Assembly: GCF_030160835.1 (NCBI RefSeq)
Contig: NZ_BSPC01000045.1
Location: 29,627-93,626 of the forward strand
DNA length: 64,000 bases
DNA from: Labrys miyagiensis
Lineage (GTDB): Bacteria > Pseudomonadota > Alphaproteobacteria > Rhizobiales > Labraceae
Direction: 5' to 3'
The notes below the pieces were generated by a model that saw only the letters and a list, made by a program, of their open reading frames with translations, did not search any database and was not told the DNA's origin. The translations under genes were made by a program, and so were the position numbers. Positions 55,274-63,760 of the stretch are shown here, piece by piece; the stretch's first letter is position 1, and every line of letters begins with the position of its first letter.

Positions 55274-55291
55274 GATATACTTTCGTATATC
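55274..55291. promoter_or_regulatory. palindrome GATATAC-N4-GTATATC (site 1)
   Basis: A perfect inverted repeat with seven-base arms around TTTC, about 107 bases upstream of the kinase ATG. The flanking GTATA near 55264 adds another half. It could be an operator or autoregulatory site of the two-component system. Confidence 0.55.
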
Positions 55292-55748
55292 AAACTATCG
55301 TTGGAAATTCTTGCACCAAGGAAAGCGCAAGGACAGACAATGGAGCATCATTGCGAGCGCCTGCTCTTGGCGCAAGGCCTCCGCCCCTATGTCATCCCTT
55401 TCGCCCATCCGACCGACCCACAGTCGCCGCCCGACGGCCGGGATTGGCCTCCTGCAGCGGGGCTCCCGCCGGCATGCTCTTACCCGGAGATTCATCTATA
55501 CGAGTTCGCTGCAACTGCTGAGGTTCGCCTTGGCGCTGCGGCGCCTTGGCCTGATCGTCGAGGCAAGGTTGGTTCTTCGCCTGTCTCAGTGGCTCTTCAG
55601 GGCTGTGGCAGGACTTCGCGATGATCTGTCTTGAAGCGCCATATGAAGAAGGGACGCTAGCTTCCAGCAAGAACGAAGCGATTCCAAAGACTTGCTGCAG
55701 CCAGTTCCTAGCAATCCTCAAGCTGCACGGTAGCCGCCATGGCGCCGG

Positions 55749-55766
55749 GATATACCGGCGTATAGG
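55749..55766. promoter_or_regulatory. palindrome GATATAC-N4-GTATAGG (site 2)
   Basis: The same left arm and spacer length as site 1, with the right arm differing in one position. It lies about 500 bases upstream of the ABC permease gene. Confidence 0.4.
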
Positions 55767-56264
55767 GTCGTTATTCCCATGGATGCCTCCCCTTTCCGCA
55801 CGCATGCTGGCCGGTCGGCAGGACCGGCTCTATAGCACGCTCCTGTCGGTGGCTTCGAACCACTGGCGCTTCCAGCGGAAAACCAGAGCCATGCCCGAAA
55901 CCCCTGATCGAGAAAGCGCGCCGCAACGGGCGTCTGGCGGGACCTGGTGAAGGGGCTAGCCCGCGGCGCTCCGAGCGGCCCGCCGTTGAGGTGCCCTATG
56001 TTTTCGTTCCCGGCAAATTTTCGCGACCATAGTTCCGCGGTCCCCGGCGTGGATGTGCGGGTGCTGCCTGCGCGCCAAGACACGCGGGACAGAGATGGGC
56101 GGCCGGCCTTCCTGCTCTCCCGGTTGCCGCGGTTGGCCAGCCTTCTGCCGCTCCGTCGTCCGGCCCGGCTGTTCGCGCCAGTTGCCGGAAGTTTCAGCAC
56201 CACCCCGTCGAGCGTGGTGCACCGCTCAACCCACCATCTCGGCTAGCGCGAAACGAGGCCTCCC

Positions 56265-57998
56265 ATGTCATCCCAGAAATTTGCCCCGCTCGCCATCCGG
56301 CGCTCCATCCTGCCGAGCCTGTGGGATCTGATGGCGCTCCTGCTGATCGTCGGCGCCATTGTGCTCGTGGCCTATGGCGCTCACGTCACCACCGCACCGC
56401 TCTCGACGCTCGACACGACGCCGCTCTCGCTCGATCCCGTCAACCTGCCTCTCTACGCCGTCAGGACCATGCTGCGCATGCTGCTGGCGATCGTGTTCTC
56501 GCTGATCTTCACCTTCATCTATGCCGCCCTCGCCGCCAAAAGCCGGCGGGCCGAGATGGTGCTGATCCCGATTCTCGACATCCTGCAGTCGGTGCCGATC
56601 CTCGGCTTTCTCACCTTCACGGTGACCTTCTTCCTCAATCTCTTCCCCGGCAGCGTGCTCGGCGCCGAATTCGCCTCGGTGTTCGCCATCTTCACCAGCC
56701 AGGCCTGGAACATGACCTTCAGCATGTACCAGTCGATGCGCAACCAGCCCAAGGATCTGGAGGAGGCGACGAGGAGCTTCCATCTCAGCGGCTGGCAGCG
56801 TTTCTGGCGGCTGGATGTGCCCTTCGCCATGCCGGGCCTCGTGTGGAATACCATGATGTCGATGTCCGGCGGCTGGTTCTTCGTGGTGGCTTCGGAGGCG
56901 ATCACGGTCGGCGACACCACGATGACGCTGCCCGGTATCGGCTCCTATGTGGCGCTTGCCATCAAGCAGCAGGACATCTGGGCGGTCCTCTACGCCGTGA
57001 TCGCCATGCTGGTGGTGATCATCCTCTATGACCAGTTGCTCTTCCGCCCGCTGGTCGCCTGGGCCGACAAGTTCCGCTTCGAGACGACGTCTTCGGGCGT
57101 CCAGCCGACCTCCTGGATGCTCGATCTCTTCCGCCGCGCCCGCATCACCCAGATCCTGGCCGCGCCGTTCCAATGGCTTGCGCGGCTGATATGGACGATC
57201 AGGCTGCCCGAATTGCCGAAACTCGCTTCCGAGAAGAACGATGCTTCCCTCTCGCGGACCATCGACTGGATCTGGCTCGCGATCGTCGCCGTAGGCGCAG
57301 CCTGGGCGGCCTATGTCAGCATCGACTATCTGCGGGCAAGCATCGGCTGGCCGGATGTGGCCACGGCTGTGATCGACGGCTTCATCACACTGTTGCGCGT
57401 CATCGTCCTGATGGCGATCGCCACCTTGATCTGGGTGCCCATCGGCGTGTGGATCGGACTGCGCCCGGCGCTTGCCGAGAAAATCCAGCCTCTGGCCCAG
57501 TTCCTGGCTGCCTTCCCAGCCAATATCGCCTTCCCGGTGTTCGTCGTCCTGATCGTGCATTTCAGTCTGAACGCCGATATCTGGCTCAGCCCGCTGATGA
57601 TCCTGGGCACGCAGTGGTACATCCTGTTCAACGTGATCGCCGGCGCCAGCGCCTTCCCGGGCGATCTCAAGGAGGCAGCCCGCAGCTTCCACATCACCGG
57701 CTGGCGCTGGTGGCTGAAGGTGATCCTGCCCGGCATCTTCCCCTATTACGTCACCGGCGCCATCACGGCCTCCGGCGGCTCCTGGAACGCCAGCATCGTC
57801 GCCGAAGTCGCAAGCTGGGGCAGCACCCAGCTCACCACCCCCGGCCTCGGCTCCTACATCGCCAACGCCACCACCGCCGGTGATTTCCCGCGCGTGGTGC
57901 TCGGTATCGTCGTGATGTGCGCCTTTGTCACGCTCTTCAACCGCCTGTTCTGGCGCCAGCTCTACGCCTTCGGCGAACGCCGCCTGCGCCTGGGCTGA
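56265..57998 (+). CDS. ABC transporter permease, two fused domains (nitrate/sulfonate/taurine type)
   Basis: This is a 577-residue protein with two tandem permease domains in one chain, each with about six helices. Each half has the EAA loop that meets the ATPase: LEEATRSFHLSGWQRFWRLD near residue 165 and LKEAARSFHITGWRWWLKV near residue 465. The similarity of the halves shows internal duplication. Such fused permeases belong to the SsuC/TauC-like class taking up nitrate, sulfonates, bicarbonate or similar small anions. The ATPase gene follows 30 bases later. No substrate-binding protein gene is near, so the substrate is unknown. Confidence 0.92.
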   Translation: MSSQKFAPLAIRRSILPSLWDLMALLLIVGAIVLVAYGAHVTTAPLSTLDTTPLSLDPVNLPLYAVRTMLRMLLAIVFSLIFTFIYAALAAKSRRAEMVLIPILDILQSVPILGFLTFTVTFFLNLFPGSVLGAEFASVFAIFTSQAWNMTFSMYQSMRNQPKDLEEATRSFHLSGWQRFWRLDVPFAMPGLVWNTMMSMSGGWFFVVASEAITVGDTTMTLPGIGSYVALAIKQQDIWAVLYAVIAMLVVIILYDQLLFRPLVAWADKFRFETTSSGVQPTSWMLDLFRRARITQILAAPFQWLARLIWTIRLPELPKLASEKNDASLSRTIDWIWLAIVAVGAAWAAYVSIDYLRASIGWPDVATAVIDGFITLLRVIVLMAIATLIWVPIGVWIGLRPALAEKIQPLAQFLAAFPANIAFPVFVVLIVHFSLNADIWLSPLMILGTQWYILFNVIAGASAFPGDLKEAARSFHITGWRWWLKVILPGIFPYYVTGAITASGGSWNASIVAEVASWGSTQLTTPGLGSYIANATTAGDFPRVVLGIVVMCAFVTLFNRLFWRQLYAFGERRLRLG

Positions 57999-58028
57999 CC
58001 GCATTTCCGCATTCCGGAGGATTGTTCC

Positions 58029-59339
58029 ATGCTTGATCAAATCGTGAAGGCCCCGCTCATCGACATCCGGCAGGTCGGCCGCTCCTTCCCCAAGCCGAGC
58101 GGCAAGGATGTCGTCGTCCTCGAAAATGTCGACCTGACCATCAAAGAGGGCGAAATCGTCGGCCTGCTCGGCCGCTCGGGCTCCGGCAAATCCACCCTGC
58201 TGCGCATCATTGCCGGCTTGATCTCTCCCTCAGCTGGCCAGGCGCAGTGCCGGGGCGCCGCCATTCAGGGGCCGCCGCTCGGCGTCTCCATGGTCTTCCA
58301 GTCCTTCGCCCTGTTTCCCTGGCTCACCGTGCTGCAGAATGTCGAGCTCGGCCTGGAAGCCAAGGGCGTGGATCGGGCGGAACGGCGCAAGCTCGCCCTC
58401 GCCGCCATCGACCTCATCGGCCTCGACGGCTTCGAGAACGCCTTCCCCCGCGAGCTCTCGGGCGGCATGCGCCAGCGTGTGGGCTTTGCCCGCGCCCTGG
58501 TCGTCCATCCCGACCTCCTCCTGATGGACGAGCCCTTCTCGGCCCTCGACGTGCTCACCGCCGAGACGCTGCGCACCGACATGATCGACCTGTGGATGGA
58601 AGGCCGGCTGCCGATGAAATCGGTGCTGATCGTCACCCACAATATCGAGGAGGCGGTGCTGATGTGCGACCGCATCCTGGTGTTCTCCTCCAATCCCGGC
58701 CGGGTGGCACAGGAATTGAAGGTGAACCTGTCCCATCCGCGCAACCGTCTCGATCCGGTGTTCCGGCAATTGGTCGACAACATCTATGCCTTGATGACCC
58801 AGCGGGCGGAGCCGCGCGCGCCGTCGCTCGAAGGCATTCCCGGCACCGGCATGGGCATGGTGCTGGAACCGATCTCCACCAATATCCTTGCCGGTCTCAT
58901 CGAGGCGCTGGCGGGCGCGCCCTATAACGGCCGGGCCGACCTGCCCGTGCTCGCCGGTACGCTGCAGCTTGAAGCCGACGAACTCTTCCATCTCGGCGAA
59001 GCCCTGCAATTGCTGCGCTTCGCCCAGCTCAGCGAGGGCGACATCGTGCTGACCGATCCGGGCAAGAGATTTGCCAACCTCGACACCGACGCCCGCAAGA
59101 GGCTCTTCGCCGAGCATCTGCTGGCCTATGTCCCGGTCATGGGCCTGATCCGCCGCGTGCTGGACGAGCGCCCCAGCCATACCGCCCCAGCCGCGCGGTT
59201 CCGCAACGAGCTGGAGGATTACATGAGCGAATCCTATGCGGATGAGACGATGAACACGATCGTTTCCTGGGCGCGCTATGCCGAGCTGTTCGCCTATGAC
59301 GAGCAGACCGAAACCTTCAGCCTTGAGAACCCCCAGTGA
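58029..59339 (+). CDS. ABC transporter ATPase with C-terminal AAA-associated domain
   Basis: This is a 436-residue protein. Residues about 10-250 are the ATPase: Walker A GRSGSGKST, Q-loop FQSFALFPWLTV, signature LSGGMRQRVGFARA, Walker B LLLMDEPFSALD and switch IVTHNIEEAV. Residues about 280-430 form an extra domain (TNILAGLIEALAGAP to the end) matching the AAA-associated C-terminal domain seen on nitrate/sulfonate-type ATPases, thought to be regulatory. It is paired with the fused permease and followed by a membrane protein gene. Together they look like an importer controlled through this C-terminal domain. Confidence 0.93.
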   Translation: MLDQIVKAPLIDIRQVGRSFPKPSGKDVVVLENVDLTIKEGEIVGLLGRSGSGKSTLLRIIAGLISPSAGQAQCRGAAIQGPPLGVSMVFQSFALFPWLTVLQNVELGLEAKGVDRAERRKLALAAIDLIGLDGFENAFPRELSGGMRQRVGFARALVVHPDLLLMDEPFSALDVLTAETLRTDMIDLWMEGRLPMKSVLIVTHNIEEAVLMCDRILVFSSNPGRVAQELKVNLSHPRNRLDPVFRQLVDNIYALMTQRAEPRAPSLEGIPGTGMGMVLEPISTNILAGLIEALAGAPYNGRADLPVLAGTLQLEADELFHLGEALQLLRFAQLSEGDIVLTDPGKRFANLDTDARKRLFAEHLLAYVPVMGLIRRVLDERPSHTAPAARFRNELEDYMSESYADETMNTIVSWARYAELFAYDEQTETFSLENPQ

Positions 59340-59391
59340 CGGCCGTGCCCGCCAGGCTCCGTCCTCTGTCCTTCAACGGCTGACAAATAGC

Positions 59392-60099
59392 ATGCGTGAT
59401 CGCCACATCGTCTTTCATCGTCGGGCATTGGATTTCTGGCTGGCGCGCGGCGCCGTCCTCACCATCGTCTGCCTCCAGCTGCTCGTCATCAACGACATCT
59501 CCTTCGGTCCGCGCTGGCTTGCGCCAACCCTGGAGATCGTCCTGCTGGTGCCCCTTTCGATCGCCACCGCCTGGACGCAGTCGGCTGTGCGTGACGCGGT
59601 CGCGGACCATCACTGGCAGGCGGTCGCACGCTTCCGCAGTTGGATCCGCTGGGCCGCCCTCGGCCTGACCGGGCTGATCAGCGTTATGAATTGCGGGGCG
59701 CTGATCGAACTGGTTCAGGCTTTGCTCGAGGGGCATGCCGGGAGCAATGGCACCACGCTGCTGATCGACGCCCTCAATATCTGGGTGACGAATGTCATCG
59801 TCTTCGCCTTGTGGTTCTGGAGCACCGACCGGGGCGGCCCGCCGACCTGCGGCCTCGTCGACCGCGCCCATTCGGACTTCCTGTTCCCGCAAATGACGAT
59901 AAACGATAGCGGCATCCGCGACTGGCTGCCGGGCTTCGTGGACTATCTCTTCCTTGCCTTCACCAATGCCACCGCTTTCTCGCCCACCGACACGCTGCCT
60001 CTGACGGCACGCGCGAAGATCCTGATGATGGCGGAAGCCATGATCTCGCTGCTGACCGTTGCCCTGGTCGCGGCGCGGGCGGTGAATATCCTGGCTTGA
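59392..60099 (+). CDS. multipass membrane protein of unknown function
   Basis: This is a 235-residue protein with about five membrane helices (VLTIVCLQLLVINDISF, the stretch WLAPTLEIVLLVPLSIAT, later ALGLTGLISVMNCGALIEL and WVTNVIVFALWFW). A C-terminal pair around FTNATAFSPTDTLPLTARAK and EAMISLLTVALVAARAV resembles the pore-loop and last helix of DUF1345-like or simple ion-channel proteins. The start at 59392 has no good ribosome site; an overlapping start inside the ATPase gene is possible. It follows the ATPase gene by 52 bases and is probably co-transcribed. Its role is unknown. Confidence 0.75.
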   Translation: MRDRHIVFHRRALDFWLARGAVLTIVCLQLLVINDISFGPRWLAPTLEIVLLVPLSIATAWTQSAVRDAVADHHWQAVARFRSWIRWAALGLTGLISVMNCGALIELVQALLEGHAGSNGTTLLIDALNIWVTNVIVFALWFWSTDRGGPPTCGLVDRAHSDFLFPQMTINDSGIRDWLPGFVDYLFLAFTNATAFSPTDTLPLTARAKILMMAEAMISLLTVALVAARAVNILA

Positions 60100-60133
60100 A
60101 GGAACACGCCGTTTTGGGCGTCACCCGCATCCA

Positions 60134-60239
60134 CTAGAGCAAAATGCGTTCAGGCAGGAGCGAATTTCGAACTTAAATTACTGGTATCAAAAGCGTTTTG
60201 CGATTCTTGGTGGTTCGATCTGAAAGTAAAACGCTCTAG
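60134..60239. repeat. intergenic palindromic repeat (copy B)
   Basis: The element is bounded by CTAGAGC (60134-60140) and GCTCTAG (60233-60239) and contains AAAGCGTTTTGCGATT (60190-60205), identical to 3109-3124. It fills the convergent gap between the membrane-protein gene and the LacI gene, a typical place for dispersed palindromic elements. A partial CTAGAGCGGCTC occurs near 61407. Confidence 0.6.
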
Positions 60240-60265
60240 CCGCGGCGCCTATCTGGTTTCGAGCT

Positions 60266-61285
60266 TTACGTCGTCCCCCGTTCGACAAATCGCCCATTGA
60301 AGAAAATATCTTCGGCCGGCTCGGAACCGGATTCGAGCACTTTGACCAGCCCCTTGGCCATCGCCGAGATCGGCTGGTGATAGGTCGTCAGGTTGTAGGA
60401 CGGCAAGGCAGCCAGGGGAATATCGTCGTAGCCGATGACAGCGATGTCGCCCGGGATGGAGAGACCGAGGCCAAACCGGACCGCATCCATGGCGCCAATG
60501 GCAAGAGCGTCATTTTCACAGACCAGGATGTCCGGGCGGGCGTCGCGATAAGGGCCGGTGAGCGCCGTCAACACGCGCTCATAAGCAAGTGGAATACTAT
60601 ATTGTTCGACATGGATGGAGGGCGGCAACACGCCGCGAGCCTTGCGCCATTCGCTGAGAAACGTATCTTTTCGCCTGAGAACGGCAGAAAAACTGTTCGG
60701 ACCAGCGACAAAAAGCGGCGTGCGATAGCCGCGAGCAAGCACGAAGGATGTGATCTCCCGCATGGCAGCGACGTCGTCGCAGCAGATCGAGATCGTGTTC
60801 GGGCTCTCACTGACACGGGCAAAAACAATCAGCTTCTTGACCCGCCGCGCGCCGAGCGCCGTCTCTATGATCCTGTCGTCGAATTCCGTTCCATTGAGGA
60901 CGGCGGCGTCCACCCGCCGCTGACTTGCCGACAACAGCGCGGATGGGGCGCCATGGCCATCCCGCATATTGCAAAGCAATGTTCCCCACCCTTCGTCATT
61001 GAGGATTCGGCTGAGCCGTTCCAGAACCACGAGCTTGTGCGGATTGCCGAAGTCGTCGACGAGCAGGGCGATGAGGTTCGAGCGGTCCGACGCGAGACCT
61101 GCCGCGAGAAGGTCGGGCGCATATCCAAGTGCATTCGCCGCAGCCAGGACCTTCTCGCGGCTCTTCTCGGAAATCGACGTGTCTTTGCGAAAGGCCCGCC
61201 CGACGGTCCACCGAGACACGCCCGCTGCGGCAGCCACATGGTCAGCCGTTACCGTGCCACTCGGCATATCTGTGTCGTCGTTCAT
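60266..61285 (-). CDS. LacI-family transcriptional regulator
   Basis: This is a 339-residue repressor. The helix-turn-helix (about 10-60) reads VTADHVAAAAGVSRWTVGRA then a hinge helix with LAAGLASDRS. The sugar-binding domain follows, with SNLIALLVDDFGNPH, DAAVLNGTEFDD, CENDALAIGAMDAVRFG and IAVIGYDDIPLAALP. I use the ATG at 61285 because GGGGAG sits six bases before it; an ATG two codons earlier is too close. Twin palindromic operators lie 50-90 bases upstream. It is divergent from the inositol-dehydrogenase-like gene and most likely controls that sugar operon. Confidence 0.94.
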   Translation of the reverse strand: MNDDTDMPSGTVTADHVAAAAGVSRWTVGRAFRKDTSISEKSREKVLAAANALGYAPDLLAAGLASDRSNLIALLVDDFGNPHKLVVLERLSRILNDEGWGTLLCNMRDGHGAPSALLSASQRRVDAAVLNGTEFDDRIIETALGARRVKKLIVFARVSESPNTISICCDDVAAMREITSFVLARGYRTPLFVAGPNSFSAVLRRKDTFLSEWRKARGVLPPSIHVEQYSIPLAYERVLTALTGPYRDARPDILVCENDALAIGAMDAVRFGLGLSIPGDIAVIGYDDIPLAALPSYNLTTYHQPISAMAKGLVKVLESGSEPAEDIFFNGRFVERGTT

Positions 61286-61291
61286 CAGCAT

Positions 61292-61646
61292 CTCCCCTAG
61301 CGAGGATATAGAGCGTCAGCGCGTTTAGAAAAGCAATTTTGCTCGCGCGAGCAGATTTTTCTTGCTCGCGCGAGCAAAATGGGAGATGGTGTCCCTAAGC
61401 TGACCTAGAGCGGCTCAGGAGGGTATCGGAATGCCAAGGGAAAGGCAGCCGCGGCGATCGACTTCTGTTCGACGTTGCCAGGCGATCAAATCGGCAATAC
61501 CGCCATCCGTATTCCCGAGCCGAAACCGATAAGAACCAGGGCAATGTTCAGGTTCGTATGACACCTTATTCGCGCATAGAACTCTCGATATCAGCCTTTC
61601 TGGTGCGAAAACTTCATCATGCTCTTACGTAAAACGGGAATTCATA
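61292..61646. other. divergent control region, LacI gene / dehydrogenase gene
   Basis: These 355 bases hold the twin operators near their left end, a CTAGAGCGGCTC fragment of the repeat family near 61407, and then about 230 bases without recognised signals. The dehydrogenase start has a poor ribosome site. No gene is supported. Confidence 0.6.
61338..61378. promoter_or_regulatory. twin LacI-type operators
   Basis: TGCTCGCGCGAGCA occurs twice as a perfect palindrome, at 61340-61353 and 61363-61376. The two are centred 23 bases apart; both are flanked by T-rich or A-rich bases. The second extends to TTGCTCGCGCGAGCAA. Such CG-centred palindromes are classical LacI-family operators, and the position fits autoregulation plus control of the divergent operon. 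Confidence 0.85.
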
Positions 61647-62645
61647 ATGGCCTTTGACATTGCACTGTTTGGTGCCGGCCGCATTGGTGCCGTCCATGCT
61701 CGCAACATCGCGGAACATGGCGAAAGCAACTTGAAATTCATTGTGGACCCCGCCAGCGCCTCGGCGGACACGCTCGCCGCTCGCTTTGGCGCGACGGTCG
61801 CTTCCGAGGACGAGATTTGGGCCGATCCGGAGGTCGATGCCATCTTGGTGGGCACGGCAACCGCCAGCCATGCCGAGCTGATCGAAAAAGGTCTCAGGGC
61901 GGGCAAGGCCGTGTTCTGCGAAAAGCCGATCGACCTCTCCATGAAAAGGGTCGATGAAGTGATGTCGGTGGTGAAAGCCTCCGCCCGCCCCCTGTTTCTG
62001 GCTTTCAACCGCCGGTTTGACCCGGGCATCCTGGAAATGAAACGCCGCATCGGGGACGGCGAAATCGGCGCCCTGGAGCTGGTCACCGTCATCTCCAAGG
62101 ACCCGGCCGGTGGACTGCCCATCGAATATCTGAAGACCTCTGGCGGCATGTTCCGCGACATGACCATCCATGACTTCGACATGGCCCGCTACATCATGGG
62201 CGAGGAATTCGTGTCGGCACAGGCGACCGCCAGCTCCCTCACCGATCCGGCGATCAAGGAGATCGGCGACATCGACACCGCCACCGTCTCGATGCAGACG
62301 GCAAGCGGGCGGATCGCGGTGATCATCAATTCGCGGCGTGCGAGCTATGGCTACGACCAGCGGGTCGAGGCCCATGGCGCGCTCGGCATGCTGCGCACGG
62401 AAAACGTGCCCCAGCACCTGCTTGTGCAGGAGGGCGCCGAAGGGGTGCGAAGGGCGAAGTCCCAGTTCTTCTTCGTCGAGCGTTACGCCCAGAGCTACGC
62501 GAATGAATGGGCGCATTTCGTCCGTGTGCTCAAGGGCGAGGAAGCGCCCTCCGCCTCCGGCGACGACGGTCGGAAGGCGCTGGCCCTGGCCGAGGCTGCC
62601 TATCGATCGCTGGAGACCCGGCAGCGTGTCTCCGTGGCGATGTGA
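61647..62645 (+). CDS. inositol 2-dehydrogenase-like Gfo/Idh/MocA oxidoreductase
   Basis: This is a 332-residue NAD-dependent sugar dehydrogenase. It has the Rossmann motif IALFGAGRIGAVHARNI, the catalytic-lysine motif VFCEKPIDL and GGMFRDMTIHDFDMARYIMG, the pattern of inositol 2-dehydrogenases (IolG). Substrate could be myo-inositol, scyllo-inositol or another sugar, and no other iol genes are visible, so I give no symbol. A TIM-barrel enzyme follows nine bases later and a sugar-binding protein after that, making a sugar-catabolic operon under the LacI regulator. Confidence 0.9.
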   Translation: MAFDIALFGAGRIGAVHARNIAEHGESNLKFIVDPASASADTLAARFGATVASEDEIWADPEVDAILVGTATASHAELIEKGLRAGKAVFCEKPIDLSMKRVDEVMSVVKASARPLFLAFNRRFDPGILEMKRRIGDGEIGALELVTVISKDPAGGLPIEYLKTSGGMFRDMTIHDFDMARYIMGEEFVSAQATASSLTDPAIKEIGDIDTATVSMQTASGRIAVIINSRRASYGYDQRVEAHGALGMLRTENVPQHLLVQEGAEGVRRAKSQFFFVERYAQSYANEWAHFVRVLKGEEAPSASGDDGRKALALAEAAYRSLETRQRVSVAM

Positions 62646-62653
62646 GGTGGATC

Positions 62654-63616
62654 ATGAAGCTTGGTTTTGTCTCCGATAGTCTCGCCCACTTGCCGTTCGA
62701 GACCGTGCTCGACGTGGCGGCTGCTCAAGGCCTCCAGGGCGTCGAGATCAACACCGGAGGCTGGTCTTCCGCACCACATTTCGACCTCGCCGCCATGAGG
62801 TCTTCGCCGGACGCGCGAGCGGCCTTCCGCCGGGCCTTCGAAACCCGGGGCCTGGAGGTCATTGCGCTCAACGCCAACGGCAACCAGCTTCACCCAATCT
62901 CCGGCGAGGTGCAGGCCGCGTGCCTGGAAGACACCATCCGGATCGCAGGCGAGATCGGCGTGAAGACGGTGTGCTGCATGTCCGGCCTGCCTGCTGGAGG
63001 ACCCGGGGAAAAGACGCCGAACTGGGTCGTCTCCTCCTGGCCCCCGGAGACCCAGACCATCGTGAAGTGGCAGTGGGAAGAGGTACTGCTCCCATACTGG
63101 ACACGGCTTACAGTCCTGGCGAAGGACTGCGGCGTCGAGCGTTTCGCCGTCGAGCTGCACGGCAATCAGCTGGTCTACAACGTTCCCTCGCTGCTGCGGC
63201 TGCGTGCCGCAATCGGTCCGATGGTGGGGGCCAATCTCGACCCGAGCCACCTGTTCTGGATGGGTGCCGATCCTTTGGCGGCGGCAGATGCCCTCGCCGG
63301 AGCGATCCACCACGTTCACGCAAAGGATACGATGCTGAATGCCCCGGTGCAGGCGACGACGAGCCTGCTCGAGAATGGCGGTCTCATCGACATCGCGGCA
63401 CGGTCCTGGAGTTACATCACGCTTGGCTTCGGCCATGGCGAGGCGTGGTGGCGGGGGTTCTGCTACCGGCTCCGGATGAACTTCTATGACGGCTGGCTCT
63501 CGATCGAGCACGAAGACGTCATGCTGAGCCGGATAGAGGGGCTGCTAAAATCGGTGGCGCTGCTCAAGAGCGTCTCCCCTGCGGAGGTCGCCGACTACAC
63601 GCCGCAGGCAATCTGA
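62654..63616 (+). CDS. sugar phosphate isomerase/epimerase (TIM barrel)
   Basis: This is a 320-residue TIM-barrel protein of the xylose-isomerase-like family (IolE/hydroxypyruvate-isomerase group). Visible parts are LGFVSDSLAHLPFETVLDVA, the metal-ligand strands FAVELHGNQLVYN (Glu), VGANLDPSHLFWMG (Asp, His), IHHVHAKDTMLN (His) and SIEHEDVMLSR (Glu). These residues make the usual divalent-metal site. The substrate is unknown. GAGGTGG precedes the ATG at 62654. It is the second gene of the LacI-controlled operon. Confidence 0.9.
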   Translation: MKLGFVSDSLAHLPFETVLDVAAAQGLQGVEINTGGWSSAPHFDLAAMRSSPDARAAFRRAFETRGLEVIALNANGNQLHPISGEVQAACLEDTIRIAGEIGVKTVCCMSGLPAGGPGEKTPNWVVSSWPPETQTIVKWQWEEVLLPYWTRLTVLAKDCGVERFAVELHGNQLVYNVPSLLRLRAAIGPMVGANLDPSHLFWMGADPLAAADALAGAIHHVHAKDTMLNAPVQATTSLLENGGLIDIAARSWSYITLGFGHGEAWWRGFCYRLRMNFYDGWLSIEHEDVMLSRIEGLLKSVALLKSVSPAEVADYTPQAI

Positions 63617-63727
63617 CGCGGCATTTGCGTCCGCCCTGTTGCTGCGCTCCATCGGGGAGTGCCGCGCCATCTGGGTATGGACGAGGTTTCGCACTGTTTG
63701 GTCGCGCCGGGAGCGTCGACCCTAACC

Positions 63728-63743
63728 GCGCCCACAAGGGCGC
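63728..63743 (+). other. hairpin before the binding-protein gene
   Basis: The six-base arms GCGCCC and GGGCGC close an ACAA loop, ending 17 bases before the ATG at 63761. It may stabilise the highly expressed binding-protein mRNA or set a processing point; it lacks a T-run, so it is not a terminator. Confidence 0.45.
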
Positions 63744-63760
63744 AACCATGGAGGGAACTG

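Larger units (their letters stand above)
55168..56264. other. about 1.1-kb gap between the sensor kinase and the ABC transporter
   Basis: No recognisable gene. Open frames exist on the plus strand (55257-55634; GTG frame 55947-56246) but their products are Arg/Pro-rich and resemble no family. The gap carries two similar palindromes (55274-55291 and 55749-55766) and a GCACCAC/GTGGTGC inverted repeat at 56197-56220. It may contain decayed coding sequence plus two divergent promoters. Confidence 0.5.

Noticed and set aside
55257-56246. Plus-strand frames in the 55.2-56.2 kb gap as genes
   Set aside because: Arg/Pro-rich products, weak starts, no recognisable family; one pair overlaps as GTGA but that alone is not enough.
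56268-58040. 590-codon minus-strand frame opposite the ABC permease
   Set aside because: Mirror image of a clear permease; product is His/Asp/Glu-rich and unlike any protein.
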